A DNA stretch of 64,000 nucleotides from Glutamicibacter creatinolyticus (GTDB taxonomy: Bacteria > Actinomycetota > Actinomycetes > Actinomycetales > Micrococcaceae). The DNA is taken from assembly GCF_006094275.1 (NCBI RefSeq), contig NZ_CP034412.1, forward strand, positions 1,674,001-1,738,000. The letters are read 5' to 3'. Shown here piece by piece: positions 38,770 to 48,164 of this stretch. Position 1 is the first letter of the stretch. Each line of letters opens with the position of its first letter. Under the pieces are notes generated by a model. That model was given only the letters and a program-made list of their open reading frames with translations. It was not told the origin of the DNA and ran no database searches. The translations under genes and the position numbers were made by a program.

Positions 38770-39922
38770 CGTGCCCGCCCAGTGCTCGTTCCCGGGCGGC
38801 AGCGTCCTGGCGTCGCCGCCTCGCCATGCTGGCAATGGCCTGCTGGCGGCGGTGCGGCATCAGGTCGCGCAGCATCAGGATCAACAGCATCAGCCAGGCG
38901 GCGCTCATGACCCAGGCGCCAAAGCCGGGCCCCTCATCGAACCACGTGGTGAGGATGATCCAGCCGTAGAACACCAGCGTCACGGTCAGCGCCAGGCTGC
39001 GCAGCCGCAGCTGCCGCACGATCGAGGACCGGCAGGTGGCTGCCAGGATCGTAGCGTAGCCGGCGACCGGCCCAAATTCCCGTCGCGCACCGCCCTCGGC
39101 ACGCCTGCTCAGTGGCGGCTCGCCCTTACCCTCGGCATCCTGCTGCTTCAGGTGGGCGCGCAGCTGCGCCACTTCGGCGCGTGCCTGGGCGCGGGTGAAG
39201 AGGTAGCGTCCGCGCAGGATTCGCTCCAGGGCGGTGAACCACTGCTCGTCGCCGAGCACCGGATCGTCCTGCGCCGCCGGTTCGCGCCGCGGCAGCACGG
39301 CGGTGAGCACGATCATCCCGGCCGCCCCGAGGCCCACCACCAGGTTCGCCACGGGAAGGACCCACTCGGTGTCCAACACCGAGACCAGCCAGCCAAAGGC
39401 CACCAGGGCGATCGCCGCACCGGTCCAGAAGGCGGCGGCGGTGCGCAGCCTGCCCATCCGGAAACTGATCCACCCCCACAAGCCAAGCGCCGCACACCAC
39501 GGGACAACCAGGAAGCACAAGCCCTGCCACAGCTGCCAACTGTGGTTCAGCCATCCGTCGCGGAACCCCAGGAACACCGCGGCCAGCACGAACAGCCCGA
39601 AGCACAGGTAGGAGATGATCCGCAGCAGCTGGCTCCCCCGGAAGACCGGCAGGTCGCGTTCCAGGCGCTGGGCCTGATCCAGCAGGCTCGCAGCCCGCTG
39701 CTGCCCGAACCGGTTCGGTTCCCCCAGCAGCCCCGCGGGGTCCTCACCGCTGTCGCGTACGGCCTGCAGCTGGCGCTCCAGCTCCGCGGCGGCCTGCGCG
39801 TCATCCAACCCGCCCCACACCAGCCGGAAGTGGAACTGGCTGACCCAGTCGCGGTAGGCCGCGGGCCATTGCTCCAGCACCGTATCGCTGGCGGTGCGTC
39901 GAATCTTGCGGGCCACCGGCAT
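38762..39922 (-). CDS. Polytopic membrane protein paired with PadR regulator
   Basis: 386 residues with a cytoplasmic N-terminus (1-95, containing WVSQFHFRLVWGGLDDAQAAAELERQL, similar to the HAAS domain found next to PadR regulators), then about six hydrophobic segments: 101-120, 130-150, 160-180, 190-210, and two near the C-terminus (320-345, 350-370). The segment 215-310 is soluble. No transporter or enzyme motif is recognised. Overlaps the PadR gene by 8 bp. The usual order PadR-then-membrane is reversed here. Confidence 0.75.
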   Translation of the reverse strand: MPVARKIRRTASDTVLEQWPAAYRDWVSQFHFRLVWGGLDDAQAAAELERQLQAVRDSGEDPAGLLGEPNRFGQQRAASLLDQAQRLERDLPVFRGSQLLRIISYLCFGLFVLAAVFLGFRDGWLNHSWQLWQGLCFLVVPWCAALGLWGWISFRMGRLRTAAAFWTGAAIALVAFGWLVSVLDTEWVLPVANLVVGLGAAGMIVLTAVLPRREPAAQDDPVLGDEQWFTALERILRGRYLFTRAQARAEVAQLRAHLKQQDAEGKGEPPLSRRAEGGARREFGPVAGYATILAATCRSSIVRQLRLRSLALTVTLVFYGWIILTTWFDEGPGFGAWVMSAAWLMLLILMLRDLMPHRRQQAIASMARRRRQDAAARERALGGHDD

Positions 39923-40017
39923 CCTCCCTCAGTAGGTCAATTTCCAACCTAGTTGATAATTCGCAGTATGGCCAGCCCTCCACCCGGGAGCCGGTGGGCA
40001 GGTGCGGGGACAGGAAA

Positions 40018-40066
40018 ACCCGGGGCAGGTGCCGGTTTCCTGCTGGAACCGGCACCAGCCCCGGGT
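40018..40066 (-). terminator. Strong hairpin after aspS
   Basis: Perfect 20-bp inverted repeat (40018-40037 with 40047-40066), loop TCCTGCTGG, starting 19 bp after the aspS stop; the minus-strand tail is GTTTTCCTGTC. It is also followed by TCTTTG on the plus strand, so it may work both ways. Confidence 0.8.
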
Positions 40067-40085
40067 CTTTGCCTGGCGCGCGGTG

Positions 40086-41888
40086 CTACTTCGCGGCGCC
40101 GGGCTCCTCGGACTTCTTCTTCTCCGGCTTGGCCTCCGGCTTGAAGTCAATACCGGCTTCCTTGCGCTGCTGCGCGGTGATCGGGGCCGGGGCGGCGGTC
40201 AGCGGGTCGAAGCCGCCACCGGTCTTCGGGAAGGCGATGACGTCGCGGATCGACTCCGAACCGGTCAGCAGCTGCAGCACGCGGTCCCAGCCGAAGGCGA
40301 TGCCGCCGTGCGGAGGGGCGCCGTACTTGAAGCCCTCCAGCAGGAAGCCGAACTGGGTCTGCGCCTGCTCCTGGGAAACGCCCATGACCTTGAAGACGCG
40401 TTCCTGCACCTCGCGGTCGTGGATACGGATCGAACCGCCGCCGATCTCGTTGCCGTTGCAGACGATGTCGTAGGCGTAGGACAGGGCCGAACCCGGGTCG
40501 GTGTCGAAGGTGTCCATGAACTCGGGCTTCGGGCTGGTGAAGGCGTGGTGCACCGCAGTCCAGGCACCGGCGCCCACGGCCACGTCCCCGGAGGCCACGG
40601 CGGCGGAGGCCGGCTCGAACATCGGTGCGTCCACGACCCACACGAACGCCCAGTCCCCGTCCTTGATCAGGCCGGTGCGGTGACCGATTTCCACGCGCAC
40701 CGCGCCGAGCAGGGCGCGCGCATCGGCCTTGTCCCCGGCGGAGAAGAAGATGCAGTCCCCGGCCTTCGCGCCGGTGGCCTCGGCCAGGCCCGCCTTCTCC
40801 TCATCGGACAGGTTCTTGGCCACCGGGCCGGCCAGCTCCCCGTCTTCCTTGATCAGCACGTAGGCCAGGCCCTTAGCGCCGCGCTGCTTGGCGAATTCCT
40901 GCCAGGCATCCAGGGTGCGGCGCGGCTGGGAGGCCCCGCCGGGCATGACCACGGCGCCGACGTAGTCCGCCTGGAACACCTTGAAGCTGGTGTTGGCGAA
41001 GTACTCGGTCATCTCGCTCAGCTCCAGGCCGAAACGCAGGTCCGGCTTGTCGCTGCCGTACTTGGCCATCGCCTCGGCGTAGGACATGCGGCGGATCGGG
41101 GTCGGGATCTGCACGTCGATCAGCGCCCACAGTTCCTTGACCAGCGCCTCACCCAGCGCGATGATGTCGTCTTCCTCGACGAACGAGGCCTCGATGTCCA
41201 GCTGGGTGAACTCCGGCTGGCGGTCCGCGCGGAAGTCCTCATCGCGGTAGCAGCGGGCGATCTGGTAGTACTTCTCAAAGCCGCCGACCTGCAGCAGCTG
41301 CTTGAACAGCTGCGGGGACTGCGGCAGGGCGTACCAGCTGCCCGGGGACAGGCGGGCCGGGACCACGAAGTCGCGGGCGCCTTCCGGGGTGGAGCGGGTC
41401 AGCGTCGGGGTTTCGATCTCCACATAGCCCTGGTCGTGCAGCAGGTTGCGGGCGATCCGGTTCGCTTCCGAACGCAGGCGCAGCGCCTTGGCCGGGCCCG
41501 GGCGGCGCAGGTCAAGGTAGCGGTGGCGCAGACGCGCCTCCTCGCCGACCTCGACGTGCTCATCGATCTGGAACGGCAGCGGCGCGGAGGTGTTCAGCAC
41601 CTCAACCTCATCGGCCAGGACTTCGATCTCACCGGTCGGGATGGCCGGGTTCTCATTGCCCTCGGGGCGGCGTTCGACCTTACCGGTCACCTTCAGCACG
41701 AACTCATTGCGCAGCGGGTGGAAGTCCTCCTCGTCGCGCACCACGACCTGGGCGATGCCCGAGGCGTCGCGCAGATCCAGGAACGCGACACCGCCGTGAT
41801 CGCGACGACGTGCGACCCAGCCGGTGAGGGTGACCTGCTGTCCAATGTGCTCGGCGCTTAGTTCGCCCAGCTGATGAGTGCGTAGCAC
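40086..41888 (-). CDS. aspS: Aspartyl-tRNA synthetase
   Basis: Class IIb synthetase charging tRNA-Asp. N-terminal anticodon-binding OB domain ([23 protein letters not shown], residues 18-40); class II motif 2 region [19 protein letters not shown] (about 211-229); motif 3 [11 protein letters not shown] (about 545-555); insertion domain between. 600 residues with a Lys/Glu/Pro-rich C-terminal tail. I chose GTG 41888: AAAGGA lies 5 nt upstream, and upstream extension to 42119 reads through the leader. Whether it is discriminating or not cannot be decided here. Confidence 0.95.
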   Translation of the reverse strand: MLRTHQLGELSAEHIGQQVTLTGWVARRRDHGGVAFLDLRDASGIAQVVVRDEEDFHPLRNEFVLKVTGKVERRPEGNENPAIPTGEIEVLADEVEVLNTSAPLPFQIDEHVEVGEEARLRHRYLDLRRPGPAKALRLRSEANRIARNLLHDQGYVEIETPTLTRSTPEGARDFVVPARLSPGSWYALPQSPQLFKQLLQVGGFEKYYQIARCYRDEDFRADRQPEFTQLDIEASFVEEDDIIALGEALVKELWALIDVQIPTPIRRMSYAEAMAKYGSDKPDLRFGLELSEMTEYFANTSFKVFQADYVGAVVMPGGASQPRRTLDAWQEFAKQRGAKGLAYVLIKEDGELAGPVAKNLSDEEKAGLAEATGAKAGDCIFFSAGDKADARALLGAVRVEIGHRTGLIKDGDWAFVWVVDAPMFEPASAAVASGDVAVGAGAWTAVHHAFTSPKPEFMDTFDTDPGSALSYAYDIVCNGNEIGGGSIRIHDREVQERVFKVMGVSQEQAQTQFGFLLEGFKYGAPPHGGIAFGWDRVLQLLTGSESIRDVIAFPKTGGGFDPLTAAPAPITAQQRKEAGIDFKPEAKPEKKKSEEPGAAK

Positions 41889-41929
41889 TACGGTCCTTTC
41901 AGTCGAAAAAGGGGAAATCCTGTGAAGCA

Positions 41930-41963
41930 GGGTGGCAGGCGGGGATAGTGCCGCCAGCCACCC
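41930..41963 (-). terminator. Hairpin between hisS and aspS
   Basis: GGGTGGC-GGCGG arms (41930-41942) pair with CCGCC-GCCACCC (41951-41963) around a single mismatch and an 8-nt loop. It lies 35 bp after the hisS stop and 42 bp before aspS; depending on the start of transcription it ends hisS or forms the aspS leader. Confidence 0.5.
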
Positions 41964-41982
41964 GTGGGGTTTTCTACGTGTG

Positions 41983-42009
41983 AGTTTAGTGCACGGCGCT
42001 AGCTGACAA
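41983..42009 (-). promoter_or_regulatory. Candidate aspS promoter at the end of hisS
   Basis: Minus strand TTGTCA (42009-42004), 15-bp spacer, TAAACT (41988-41983). The spacer is short, and -35 overlaps the hisS stop. It would put the GC-rich hairpin in the aspS leader. Confidence 0.35.
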
Positions 42010-43327
42010 CATTTGTCAGGTCCTCGGCCGGCGGGGTCCAGCTGGCCGGGTCGGCGCTGAGCTGCTCGCCGGAGCGGATGTCCTTCACCTCGTGGGTGCC
42101 ATCGGCGTGGGTGAACCACACGAAGGGAATCCCGCGGCGATCAGCGTACTTGATCTGCTTGCCGAACTTTTCGGCGCTGGCCGCCACCTCGCAGGCGATC
42201 CCGCGCTCACGCAGCGCCGCGGCCACGTCCTGGGCCTCGTGCCACGCCTCGTCGTTGGCCAAGGTCACATAAACCACCGACGGCACCGAGCGGGCCGCGG
42301 TGACCAGCTCCTCGGCCAGGATGCGCGAAACCAGGCGGGTCACCCCGATGGACAGGCCCACCCCCGGGTAGGTCTTCTTGCCCTTGGAGGCCAGCGACTC
42401 GTAGCGTCCGCCGGAGCAGATCGAGCCCAGGGACTCGTGGCCCACCAGCACGGTCTCGTACACGGTGCCGGTGTAGTAATCCAGGCCGCGGGCGATGGAC
42501 AGGTCGGCGACGACGTTGCCCGGGGCGCGCTTGGAGGCGGCGGCAATCACCTGGGAGAGCTCGTCCAGCCCGGTTTCCAGCAGCTCGTGCTCCACACCCA
42601 GGGCGCGCACCTGCTCAACGAAGGAGGTGTCCGAGGTGCAGATCCCGGCCAGGTCCAGGGCGGCCTGCGCCTGGGCCGCGGTGGCGCCCACCTCGGTGGT
42701 CAGGATTTCCGCGACCTTCTCGGCCCCGATCTTCTCCAGCTTGTCGATTGCCCGCAGCACCGCGTCCGGATCCTCCAGGCCCAGGCCGCGGTAGAAGCCC
42801 TCGGCCAGCTTGCGGTTGTTCACCCGCAGCCGGAAGTCCCCGATCGGCAACGCGGAGAGGGCATCGGCGATCGTCAGCGCCAGCTCCACGTCGTAGCTGA
42901 ACGGCAGCGACCCGTCGCCGACCACGTCGATGTCCGCCTGGGTGAACTCGCGGAAGCGTCCGTCCTGCGGGCGTTCCCCGCGCCAGACCTTCTGCATCTG
43001 GTAGCGGCGGAACGGGAAGGCCAGGTGCCCGGCGTTCTCCACCACGTAGCGGGCGAAGGGCACGGTCAAGTCGAAGTGCAGGGCCAGCGCGTTGGGGTCG
43101 TTCTTCTCCTCGTCCGGGTCCGCGGCCAGGCGGGAGAGGCCGTAGACCTCCTTGTCGATCTCGCCCTTGCGCAGCAGCTGCGCCCGGGTTTCGACCGCAC
43201 GGGTCTCGATGTTCGCAAAACCGTGCAGTTCGAAGACCCGGCGCAGGGTGTCCAGCACATGCTGTTCAACCACGCGTTCGGCGGGAAGCCATTCGGGAAA
43301 ACCGGACAATGAGGCCTTGCGTGCCAT
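41999..43327 (-). CDS. hisS: Histidyl-tRNA synthetase
   Basis: Class II synthetase for tRNA-His, 442 residues. Motif 2 [29 protein letters not shown] (about residues 108-136), histidine-specific [13 protein letters not shown] (about 278-290), motif 3 [11 protein letters not shown] near residue 318, then the anticodon-binding domain (about 340-430). I chose ATG 43327 with AGGAG 6 nt upstream; the frame continues to 43354 with no conserved residues. Divergent from the DUF349 gene; aspS follows on the same strand. Confidence 0.96.
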   Translation of the reverse strand: MARKASLSGFPEWLPAERVVEQHVLDTLRRVFELHGFANIETRAVETRAQLLRKGEIDKEVYGLSRLAADPDEEKNDPNALALHFDLTVPFARYVVENAGHLAFPFRRYQMQKVWRGERPQDGRFREFTQADIDVVGDGSLPFSYDVELALTIADALSALPIGDFRLRVNNRKLAEGFYRGLGLEDPDAVLRAIDKLEKIGAEKVAEILTTEVGATAAQAQAALDLAGICTSDTSFVEQVRALGVEHELLETGLDELSQVIAAASKRAPGNVVADLSIARGLDYYTGTVYETVLVGHESLGSICSGGRYESLASKGKKTYPGVGLSIGVTRLVSRILAEELVTAARSVPSVVYVTLANDEAWHEAQDVAAALRERGIACEVAASAEKFGKQIKYADRRGIPFVWFTHADGTHEVKDIRSGEQLSADPASWTPPAEDLTNVVS

Positions 43328-43344
43328 GAAACTCCTTAGTTCGT

Positions 43345-43373
43345 TTGCGGCCAAGTCCTATTTTAGGCCGCAA
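43345..43373 (-). repeat. Inverted repeat in the hisS leader
   Basis: TTGCGGCC (43345-43352) is complementary to GGCCGCAA (43366-43373); loop 13 nt. It lies just upstream of the hisS ribosome binding site. A stem of 8 bp so close to the start could affect hisS translation. Confidence 0.4.
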
Positions 43374-43399
43374 TAGAACAGAATACTGCGCGTATCCGC

Positions 43400-43429
43400 T
43401 TACAAAGAAAGCGGGGCCACGGGTAGAGT
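43400..43429 (+). promoter_or_regulatory. Candidate promoter of the DUF349 gene
   Basis: TTACAA (43400-43405), 18-bp spacer, TAGAGT (43424-43429); start codon GTG at 43470. The -35 sits inside a CCGCTT...AAGCGG inverted repeat (43396-43416), which could be an operator. Confidence 0.45.
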
Positions 43430-43469
43430 TACTAGAAGCAAGTGCTCAGTTAGTGAAAGAGTTTCAGCG

Positions 43470-44864
43470 GTGACCACCAGTCAGAAATCCGACGACAACC
43501 AGATAACCCCGACCCCGCAGGCCGTGGCACCCGCCGCGAAGCCTGTCGGTGCGCCCGCGGCCAAGCCCGCCGTAGCCCCGGCGGCCCCGGCCCCGGCCGA
43601 CCACTCCACTCCCCTGGATGAGGCGCGCAAGTTTGCCCGCGTCACCGAGGACGGCCACGTGTTCGTCATCATCGACGGCACCGAACACCCGGTGGGCCAG
43701 TACCCGGATGCCACCGAGGATGAGGCGCTGGCCTACTTCGTGCGCAAGTACGACGACGTGGTCTCGCAGATGATGCTGCTCGAGCAGCGGGTCGCGGCCA
43801 AGGCGCCCAGCGGCGACATGGCCAAGACCATCGACTCCATCGCCGCCCTGGTCTCCGAACGCGCCATGGTCGGCGACATCGCCGCCCTGGAGACCCGCCT
43901 GGAAACCCTGCGCACCGCCGTGGAGGCCCTGGGCAAGGAGCAGCGCCGCGCCACCGAGCAGGCCCGGGCCGAGCAGCAGAAGATCCGTGAGGGCATCGTC
44001 GTGCAGGCCGAGGAGCTGGCGGGGAAGAACCCGGAGCAGATCCAGTGGAAGACCGCCTCGCAGACCATGAACGGCCTGTTCGACGCGTGGAAGGAAGCCC
44101 AGCGCTCCTCCGTGCGCCTGCCGCGCTCCACCGAGGACGCGCTGTGGAAGCGCTTCCGTGCCGCCCGCACCACCTTTGACCGCCACCGCCGCGCCTACTT
44201 CTCGCAGCTTGATGCGCAGAACGCCGAGGCGAAGAAAGTCAAGGAGGCGCTGATCGAGCGCGCCGAGGCGCTGCAGAATTCCACCGACTGGGCCGGCACC
44301 GCCGCCGAGTACCGCAAGCTGATGGACGAGTGGAAGAAGTCGCGCCGCGCCTCGCGCAAGGACGACGACGCACTGTGGGGCCGCTTCCGCGCCGCGCAGG
44401 ACGTGTTCTTCCAGGCCCGTGCCGAGCAGAACGCGAAGGTTGACGCCAGTTTCCGGGAGAACCTGGTGGTCAAGGAGGCGCTGCTGGAGGAAGCCCGCGC
44501 ACTGCTGCCGATCAAGGACCTGAACGCCGCGAAGAAGTCCCTGGAATCCATCCGCGACCGCTGGGAAGCCGCCGGCAAGGTGCCGCGCGGGGACCTGCAG
44601 CGGGTGGAGGCGGCGCTGCGCCACGTGGAGGACGCGGTGCGCAACGCCGAGGACGAGCAGTGGCGCCGTTCCAACCCGGAAACCAAGGCCCGTTCCAACT
44701 CGATGCTCTCCCAGCTGCAGGACACCATTGCCCAGCTGGAGGAGGACCTGGAGCAGGCCAAGAAGAAGGGCAACGAGAAGAAGATCGCCGCGGCCCAGGA
44801 GGCGCTGGACGCCCGCCGCATGTGGCTGAACACCCTGGAGAAGTCGGCCGCCGACTTCCAGTAG
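43470..44864 (+). CDS. DUF349-family coiled-coil protein
   Basis: 464 residues. After a Pro/Ala-rich N-terminus (1-45) comes a small domain (about 50-95) with HVFVIIDGTEHPVGQYPDA, then long charged helices: 100-180 coiled coil, and three repeated units of the DUF349 type with the pattern WK.AQR..RL.RS.ED.LWKRFR at about 198-225, 285-315 and 345-375. Strongly Ala/Arg/Glu-rich with no enzyme motif. DUF349 proteins occur in Actinobacteria and Proteobacteria with no settled role. GTG start; strong terminator 15 bp after the stop; divergent from hisS. Confidence 0.85.
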   Translation: MTTSQKSDDNQITPTPQAVAPAAKPVGAPAAKPAVAPAAPAPADHSTPLDEARKFARVTEDGHVFVIIDGTEHPVGQYPDATEDEALAYFVRKYDDVVSQMMLLEQRVAAKAPSGDMAKTIDSIAALVSERAMVGDIAALETRLETLRTAVEALGKEQRRATEQARAEQQKIREGIVVQAEELAGKNPEQIQWKTASQTMNGLFDAWKEAQRSSVRLPRSTEDALWKRFRAARTTFDRHRRAYFSQLDAQNAEAKKVKEALIERAEALQNSTDWAGTAAEYRKLMDEWKKSRRASRKDDDALWGRFRAAQDVFFQARAEQNAKVDASFRENLVVKEALLEEARALLPIKDLNAAKKSLESIRDRWEAAGKVPRGDLQRVEAALRHVEDAVRNAEDEQWRRSNPETKARSNSMLSQLQDTIAQLEEDLEQAKKKGNEKKIAAAQEALDARRMWLNTLEKSAADFQ

Positions 44865-44879
44865 GCTGCCAGCAGCCTT

Positions 44880-44918
44880 GAACCGCCCACCGCAGGCAGC
44901 ACCTGCGGTGGGCGGTTC
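44880..44918 (+). terminator. Terminator after the DUF349 gene
   Basis: Perfect 17-bp inverted repeat (44880-44896 with 44902-44918), loop CAGCA, followed by GCGTTTACT on the plus strand. Confidence 0.85.
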
Positions 44919-45026
44919 GCGTTTACTCCCCTTGTTCTTTCCGCCGCGCTGCGCTGGCCTGTCCCGGTAATCCACAGCCGGGCACTTCACCTGCCACAGC
45001 GGCGGGCAATCTGTTTCAGTAGCAGC

Positions 45027-45632
45027 ATGGAAAAAACTACTAGGCAGCGCCCCACGGCGCTGCGCATCCCCGAAGACCTGTTCGTTATCGGCCAGCCCTT
45101 TACCCGCAACGAGCTGGGGGCGATGGTCTCACGCGGTTACCTGCGCGAAACCCTGCCCGGGCACTACCTGGATGTCAGCCACCGCTACGACGCGAGCGTT
45201 CGGGCGCAGATCGCCCACTTTGTCGCGGGGCGGCGGCTGCGGCCCGGGGAGGTGTTCTGCCGCTCCGCGGCCGGGTGGATCCATGGCCTGGTTCCCTCCC
45301 CGACCAGCATGGGCATCAGCAGCCCGGTCTACCGCCGGCCGGTGCCCTCCAGTTTCGGGTTGCCCTATGAGTTCATGCAGCTGCAGCTGGAGCCCGATGA
45401 GGTGCTGGTGCGCGGCCCGGTCCCGGTGACCAGCCTGCTGCGCACCGTGTGCGACATGGCCTGCCACGACCCGCTGCCGATCGTGGTCGAGGCGCTGGAT
45501 CGCATCCAGCGCCTGCAGGACCCGTACCTGCACCTTCAGGCGGTGCTGCAGCGCCTGAACCGGATGCCGGGCAGTTCCCCGGTGCAGCGTGGGCTGCGCC
45601 TGGTGGAGTCGATGCAGCCCCAGGCCGCCTGA
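45027..45632 (+). CDS. AbiEi-type antitoxin-domain protein without a visible toxin partner
   Basis: 201 residues. The N-terminal winged-helix-like segment (PEDLFVIGQPFTRNELGAMVSRGYLRETLPGHYL, about 15-50) followed by a DNA-binding-like domain fits the family of type IV antitoxins of the AbiEi class (also seen as DUF559-adjacent genes), where the antitoxin is also a repressor. The AbiEii nucleotidyltransferase toxin that usually follows is not here: relA comes next on the opposite strand. In Actinobacteria, orphan proteins of this family are common and the toxin link is uncertain. The ATG has no clear ribosome binding site. Confidence 0.7.
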   Translation: MEKTTRQRPTALRIPEDLFVIGQPFTRNELGAMVSRGYLRETLPGHYLDVSHRYDASVRAQIAHFVAGRRLRPGEVFCRSAAGWIHGLVPSPTSMGISSPVYRRPVPSSFGLPYEFMQLQLEPDEVLVRGPVPVTSLLRTVCDMACHDPLPIVVEALDRIQRLQDPYLHLQAVLQRLNRMPGSSPVQRGLRLVESMQPQAA

Positions 45633-45672
45633 GGGCTGGGGTGTGGGCTGCGGCGGCCCGTGGCGCGGCCCT

Positions 45673-47937
45673 TTAGCGCCGGGAGCTGGCGGTGGTGCGG
45701 TACACGTCGTACACCCCGTCGATGCGCCGCACCTGGTTCAGCACGTGGGTGAGGAACTTCGGGTCGCCCATTTCGAAGGAGAAGCGGGAGATCGCCACCC
45801 GCTCCCGCGTGGTCTGCACGCTGGCCGAGAGGATGCTCAGGTGGTTTTCGGCCAGGATCCGGGTGACGTCGGAAAGCAGCGACTTGCGGTCCAGCGCCTC
45901 CACGATGATCTCCACCCGGAACACCCCCGAATGCTTGTCCGCCCAGGACACCGCCACGATCCGGTCGGTCTGCTCCTTCAGCTGCGCCAGGTTCAGGCAG
46001 TCGGAGCGGTGCACGGAGATTCCCGAGCCGCGGGTGACGAACCCGGTGATCTCATCCGGTGGGACCGGTGAGCAGCAGCGGGCCAGCTTGACCAGCACAT
46101 CGCCCAGCCCCTCGACCACCACGCCGGCGTCGTTGCCGGTGGTGGGTTTGGAGACCACGGGGGCGACCGGGGCCTCCTCCTCCACCTGCTCGGACTCCGG
46201 CGGGCCGATCAGCGCGGTGAGGTGCTCGATGACGTTCTGGGCGCTGGTGTGCCCGTCGCCCACCGACTGGTAGAGCGCCGAGATGTCCTGGTGGTGCAGC
46301 CCGGTGGCCACCGCGGTAAGCAGCTCGTGGGTCATCATCTTCTGCAGCGGCAGCTGGTTGCGCCGCAGCTCCTTGGTCAGCAGCTCCTTGCCCTTTTCGA
46401 TGGCCTCCTCACGCCGTTCCTTGGAGAAGAACTGGCGGATCTTGGCCTTGGCGCGGGCGGACTGCACGAAGTTCTGCCAGTCCTGGGAGGGTCCGGCCCC
46501 CTCGGCCTTGGAGGTAAACACCTCCACCACGTCACCCTGCTTCAGCTCGGTGTGCAGCGGCACGAGTTTGCCGTTGACCCGGGAGCCGATGGTGCGGTGC
46601 CCGACGTCGGTGTGCACCGAGTAGGCGAAGTCCACCGGGGTGGAGCCGGCCGGCAGCGACATGATGTCGCCCTTGGGGGTGAAGACGTAGACCTCGTTGG
46701 AGGAGATCGAATAGCGCAGCCCGTCCAGGAACTCCTCGGAGTCCTCGGTGTCGGCCTGCCACTCCATGAGCGAACGCAGCCAGTCCATGTTCTGCTCGGG
46801 TGAGAGCGCGGAGTTGTCGGCGTTGCCGTGCTTGTACTGGAAGTGAGCGGCCACACCGTATTCGGCGCGCACGTGCATCTGGTGGGTGCGGATCTGGATC
46901 TCCACCGGCTTGCCGTCCGGGCCCATCACCGTGGTGTGCAGCGACTGGTAGAGGTTCAGCTTGGGCATCGCGATGTAGTCCTTGAAGCGGCCCGGCAGTG
47001 GGTTCCACTCGGTGTGCACCACGCCCAGCGCCCCATAGCAGTCCTTGACCGAGTCCACCAGGATGCGCACGCCCATCAGGTCGTGGATGTCATCGAAGTC
47101 CTTGCCGCGCACGATCATCTTCTGGTAGATCGAGTAGTAGTGCTTCGGACGGCCCGAGACCTCGGCCTGGATGCCCTGGGTGGTCAGCTCGTTGGCCAGC
47201 ATGGCGCGCACGTTGCCCAGGTACTTCTCCCGCTCCGGGGTGCGGTCCCCCACCATCCGCACGATCTCCTGGTACACCTTGGGGTGCAGCGCGGCGAAGG
47301 AGAGGTCCTCCAGCTCCCACTTCACGGTGTTCATGCCCAGCCGGTGGGCCAGCGGGGCGAAGATCTCCAGCGTTTCCTTCGCCTTGCGCGAGCTGGACTC
47401 CGGGGAGACGTAGCGCCAGGTGCGCGCGTTGTGCAGCCGGTCGGCCAGCTTGATCAGCAGCACCCGGATGTCGCGGGACATGGCGATGACCATCTTGCGC
47501 ACCGTCTCGGCCGGGGCGGCCTCCCCATAGGTGACCTTGTCCAGCTTGGTGACCCCGTCAACCAGCATCGCGATTTCCTCGGAGAAGTCCTTGGTGACCT
47601 GCTCCAGGGAGTAGTCGGTGTCCTCCACCGTGTCGTGCAGCAGCGCCGCGGCCAGGATCGCCCCGGTCATGCCCATTTCGGCCAGGATGGTGGCCACCGC
47701 CACCGGGTGGGTGATGTACGGGTCCCCGCTCTTGCGCTTCTGGCCCTCGTGGTATTTCTCGGCGACCTGGTAGGCGCGCACCAGCAGGTCCAGGTCCGCC
47801 TTGGGATGCTTGGACTTGACCGTGCGCAGCAGCGGTTCCAGGGTCGGTGAGGTGTTCGCGGTGGTGCCCCGGCCCGGGAAGCGCACCAGACGTGAGATGG
47901 AACGTCGCCTTGAATTGTTGAGGTTAGCTGATGCCAT
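45673..47937 (-). CDS. relA: Bifunctional (p)ppGpp synthetase/hydrolase
   Basis: Rel enzyme of the stringent response: makes (p)ppGpp from GTP or GDP plus ATP and degrades it. Order of domains over 754 residues: HD hydrolase (about 50-200, HDTVEDT at 101-107), synthetase (about 250-370, with RVNGK-like and [24 protein letters not shown]), TGS (about 430-495, [21 protein letters not shown]), helical and zinc-finger-like part with CCSP, and C-terminal ACT (about 680-750). I chose ATG 47937 with GGAG 6 nt upstream; the frame upstream to 48030 is not conserved. Situated next to secF-secD-yajC. Confidence 0.95.
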   Translation of the reverse strand: MASANLNNSRRRSISRLVRFPGRGTTANTSPTLEPLLRTVKSKHPKADLDLLVRAYQVAEKYHEGQKRKSGDPYITHPVAVATILAEMGMTGAILAAALLHDTVEDTDYSLEQVTKDFSEEIAMLVDGVTKLDKVTYGEAAPAETVRKMVIAMSRDIRVLLIKLADRLHNARTWRYVSPESSSRKAKETLEIFAPLAHRLGMNTVKWELEDLSFAALHPKVYQEIVRMVGDRTPEREKYLGNVRAMLANELTTQGIQAEVSGRPKHYYSIYQKMIVRGKDFDDIHDLMGVRILVDSVKDCYGALGVVHTEWNPLPGRFKDYIAMPKLNLYQSLHTTVMGPDGKPVEIQIRTHQMHVRAEYGVAAHFQYKHGNADNSALSPEQNMDWLRSLMEWQADTEDSEEFLDGLRYSISSNEVYVFTPKGDIMSLPAGSTPVDFAYSVHTDVGHRTIGSRVNGKLVPLHTELKQGDVVEVFTSKAEGAGPSQDWQNFVQSARAKAKIRQFFSKERREEAIEKGKELLTKELRRNQLPLQKMMTHELLTAVATGLHHQDISALYQSVGDGHTSAQNVIEHLTALIGPPESEQVEEEAPVAPVVSKPTTGNDAGVVVEGLGDVLVKLARCCSPVPPDEITGFVTRGSGISVHRSDCLNLAQLKEQTDRIVAVSWADKHSGVFRVEIIVEALDRKSLLSDVTRILAENHLSILSASVQTTRERVAISRFSFEMGDPKFLTHVLNQVRRIDGVYDVYRTTASSRR

Positions 47938-48059
47938 GCCCAACTCCTTCCCGTCCGGTAGCGGCCCTGCCCGGGAAGCGTCCGGCCGGCAGGTGGTTAA
48001 CCGCGAGTGCGCCAGTGCGGGGTCTTGCACCGGCGTGACACGTTGTGCTTAATCCATTG

Positions 48060-48085
48060 TTTATAGCACGTTCGCGCGGTGACAA
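48060..48085 (-). promoter_or_regulatory. Candidate relA promoter
   Basis: Minus strand TTGTCA (48085-48080), 14-bp spacer, TATAAA (48065-48060). The spacer is shorter than optimal, but the -10 is the best AT hexamer in the gap. The leader would be about 120 nt with an imperfect GCCGGTGC...GCACTGGC hairpin. Confidence 0.35.
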
Positions 48086-48114
48086 CTAATTATGCTCCCC
48101 TTGCCTGGAAACGC

Positions 48115-48150
48115 GAAACGCCGCCGATTCACGCGAATCGGCGGCGTTTC
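48115..48150. terminator. Bidirectional terminator at the end of secF
   Basis: Perfect 16-bp inverted repeat (48115-48130 with 48135-48150), loop ACGC, with A-run and T-run on either side (GAAACG...CGTTTC), 14 bp after the secF stop codon. Lies in the gap before relA's promoter, so it stops the sec operon. Confidence 0.8.
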
Positions 48151-48164
48151 TTACGGGTGCGGGG

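Noticed and set aside
41889-42119. AspS start at 42119
   Set aside because: The extension is unlike any aspartyl-tRNA synthetase and covers the leader hairpin; GTG 41888 has a good ribosome binding site.
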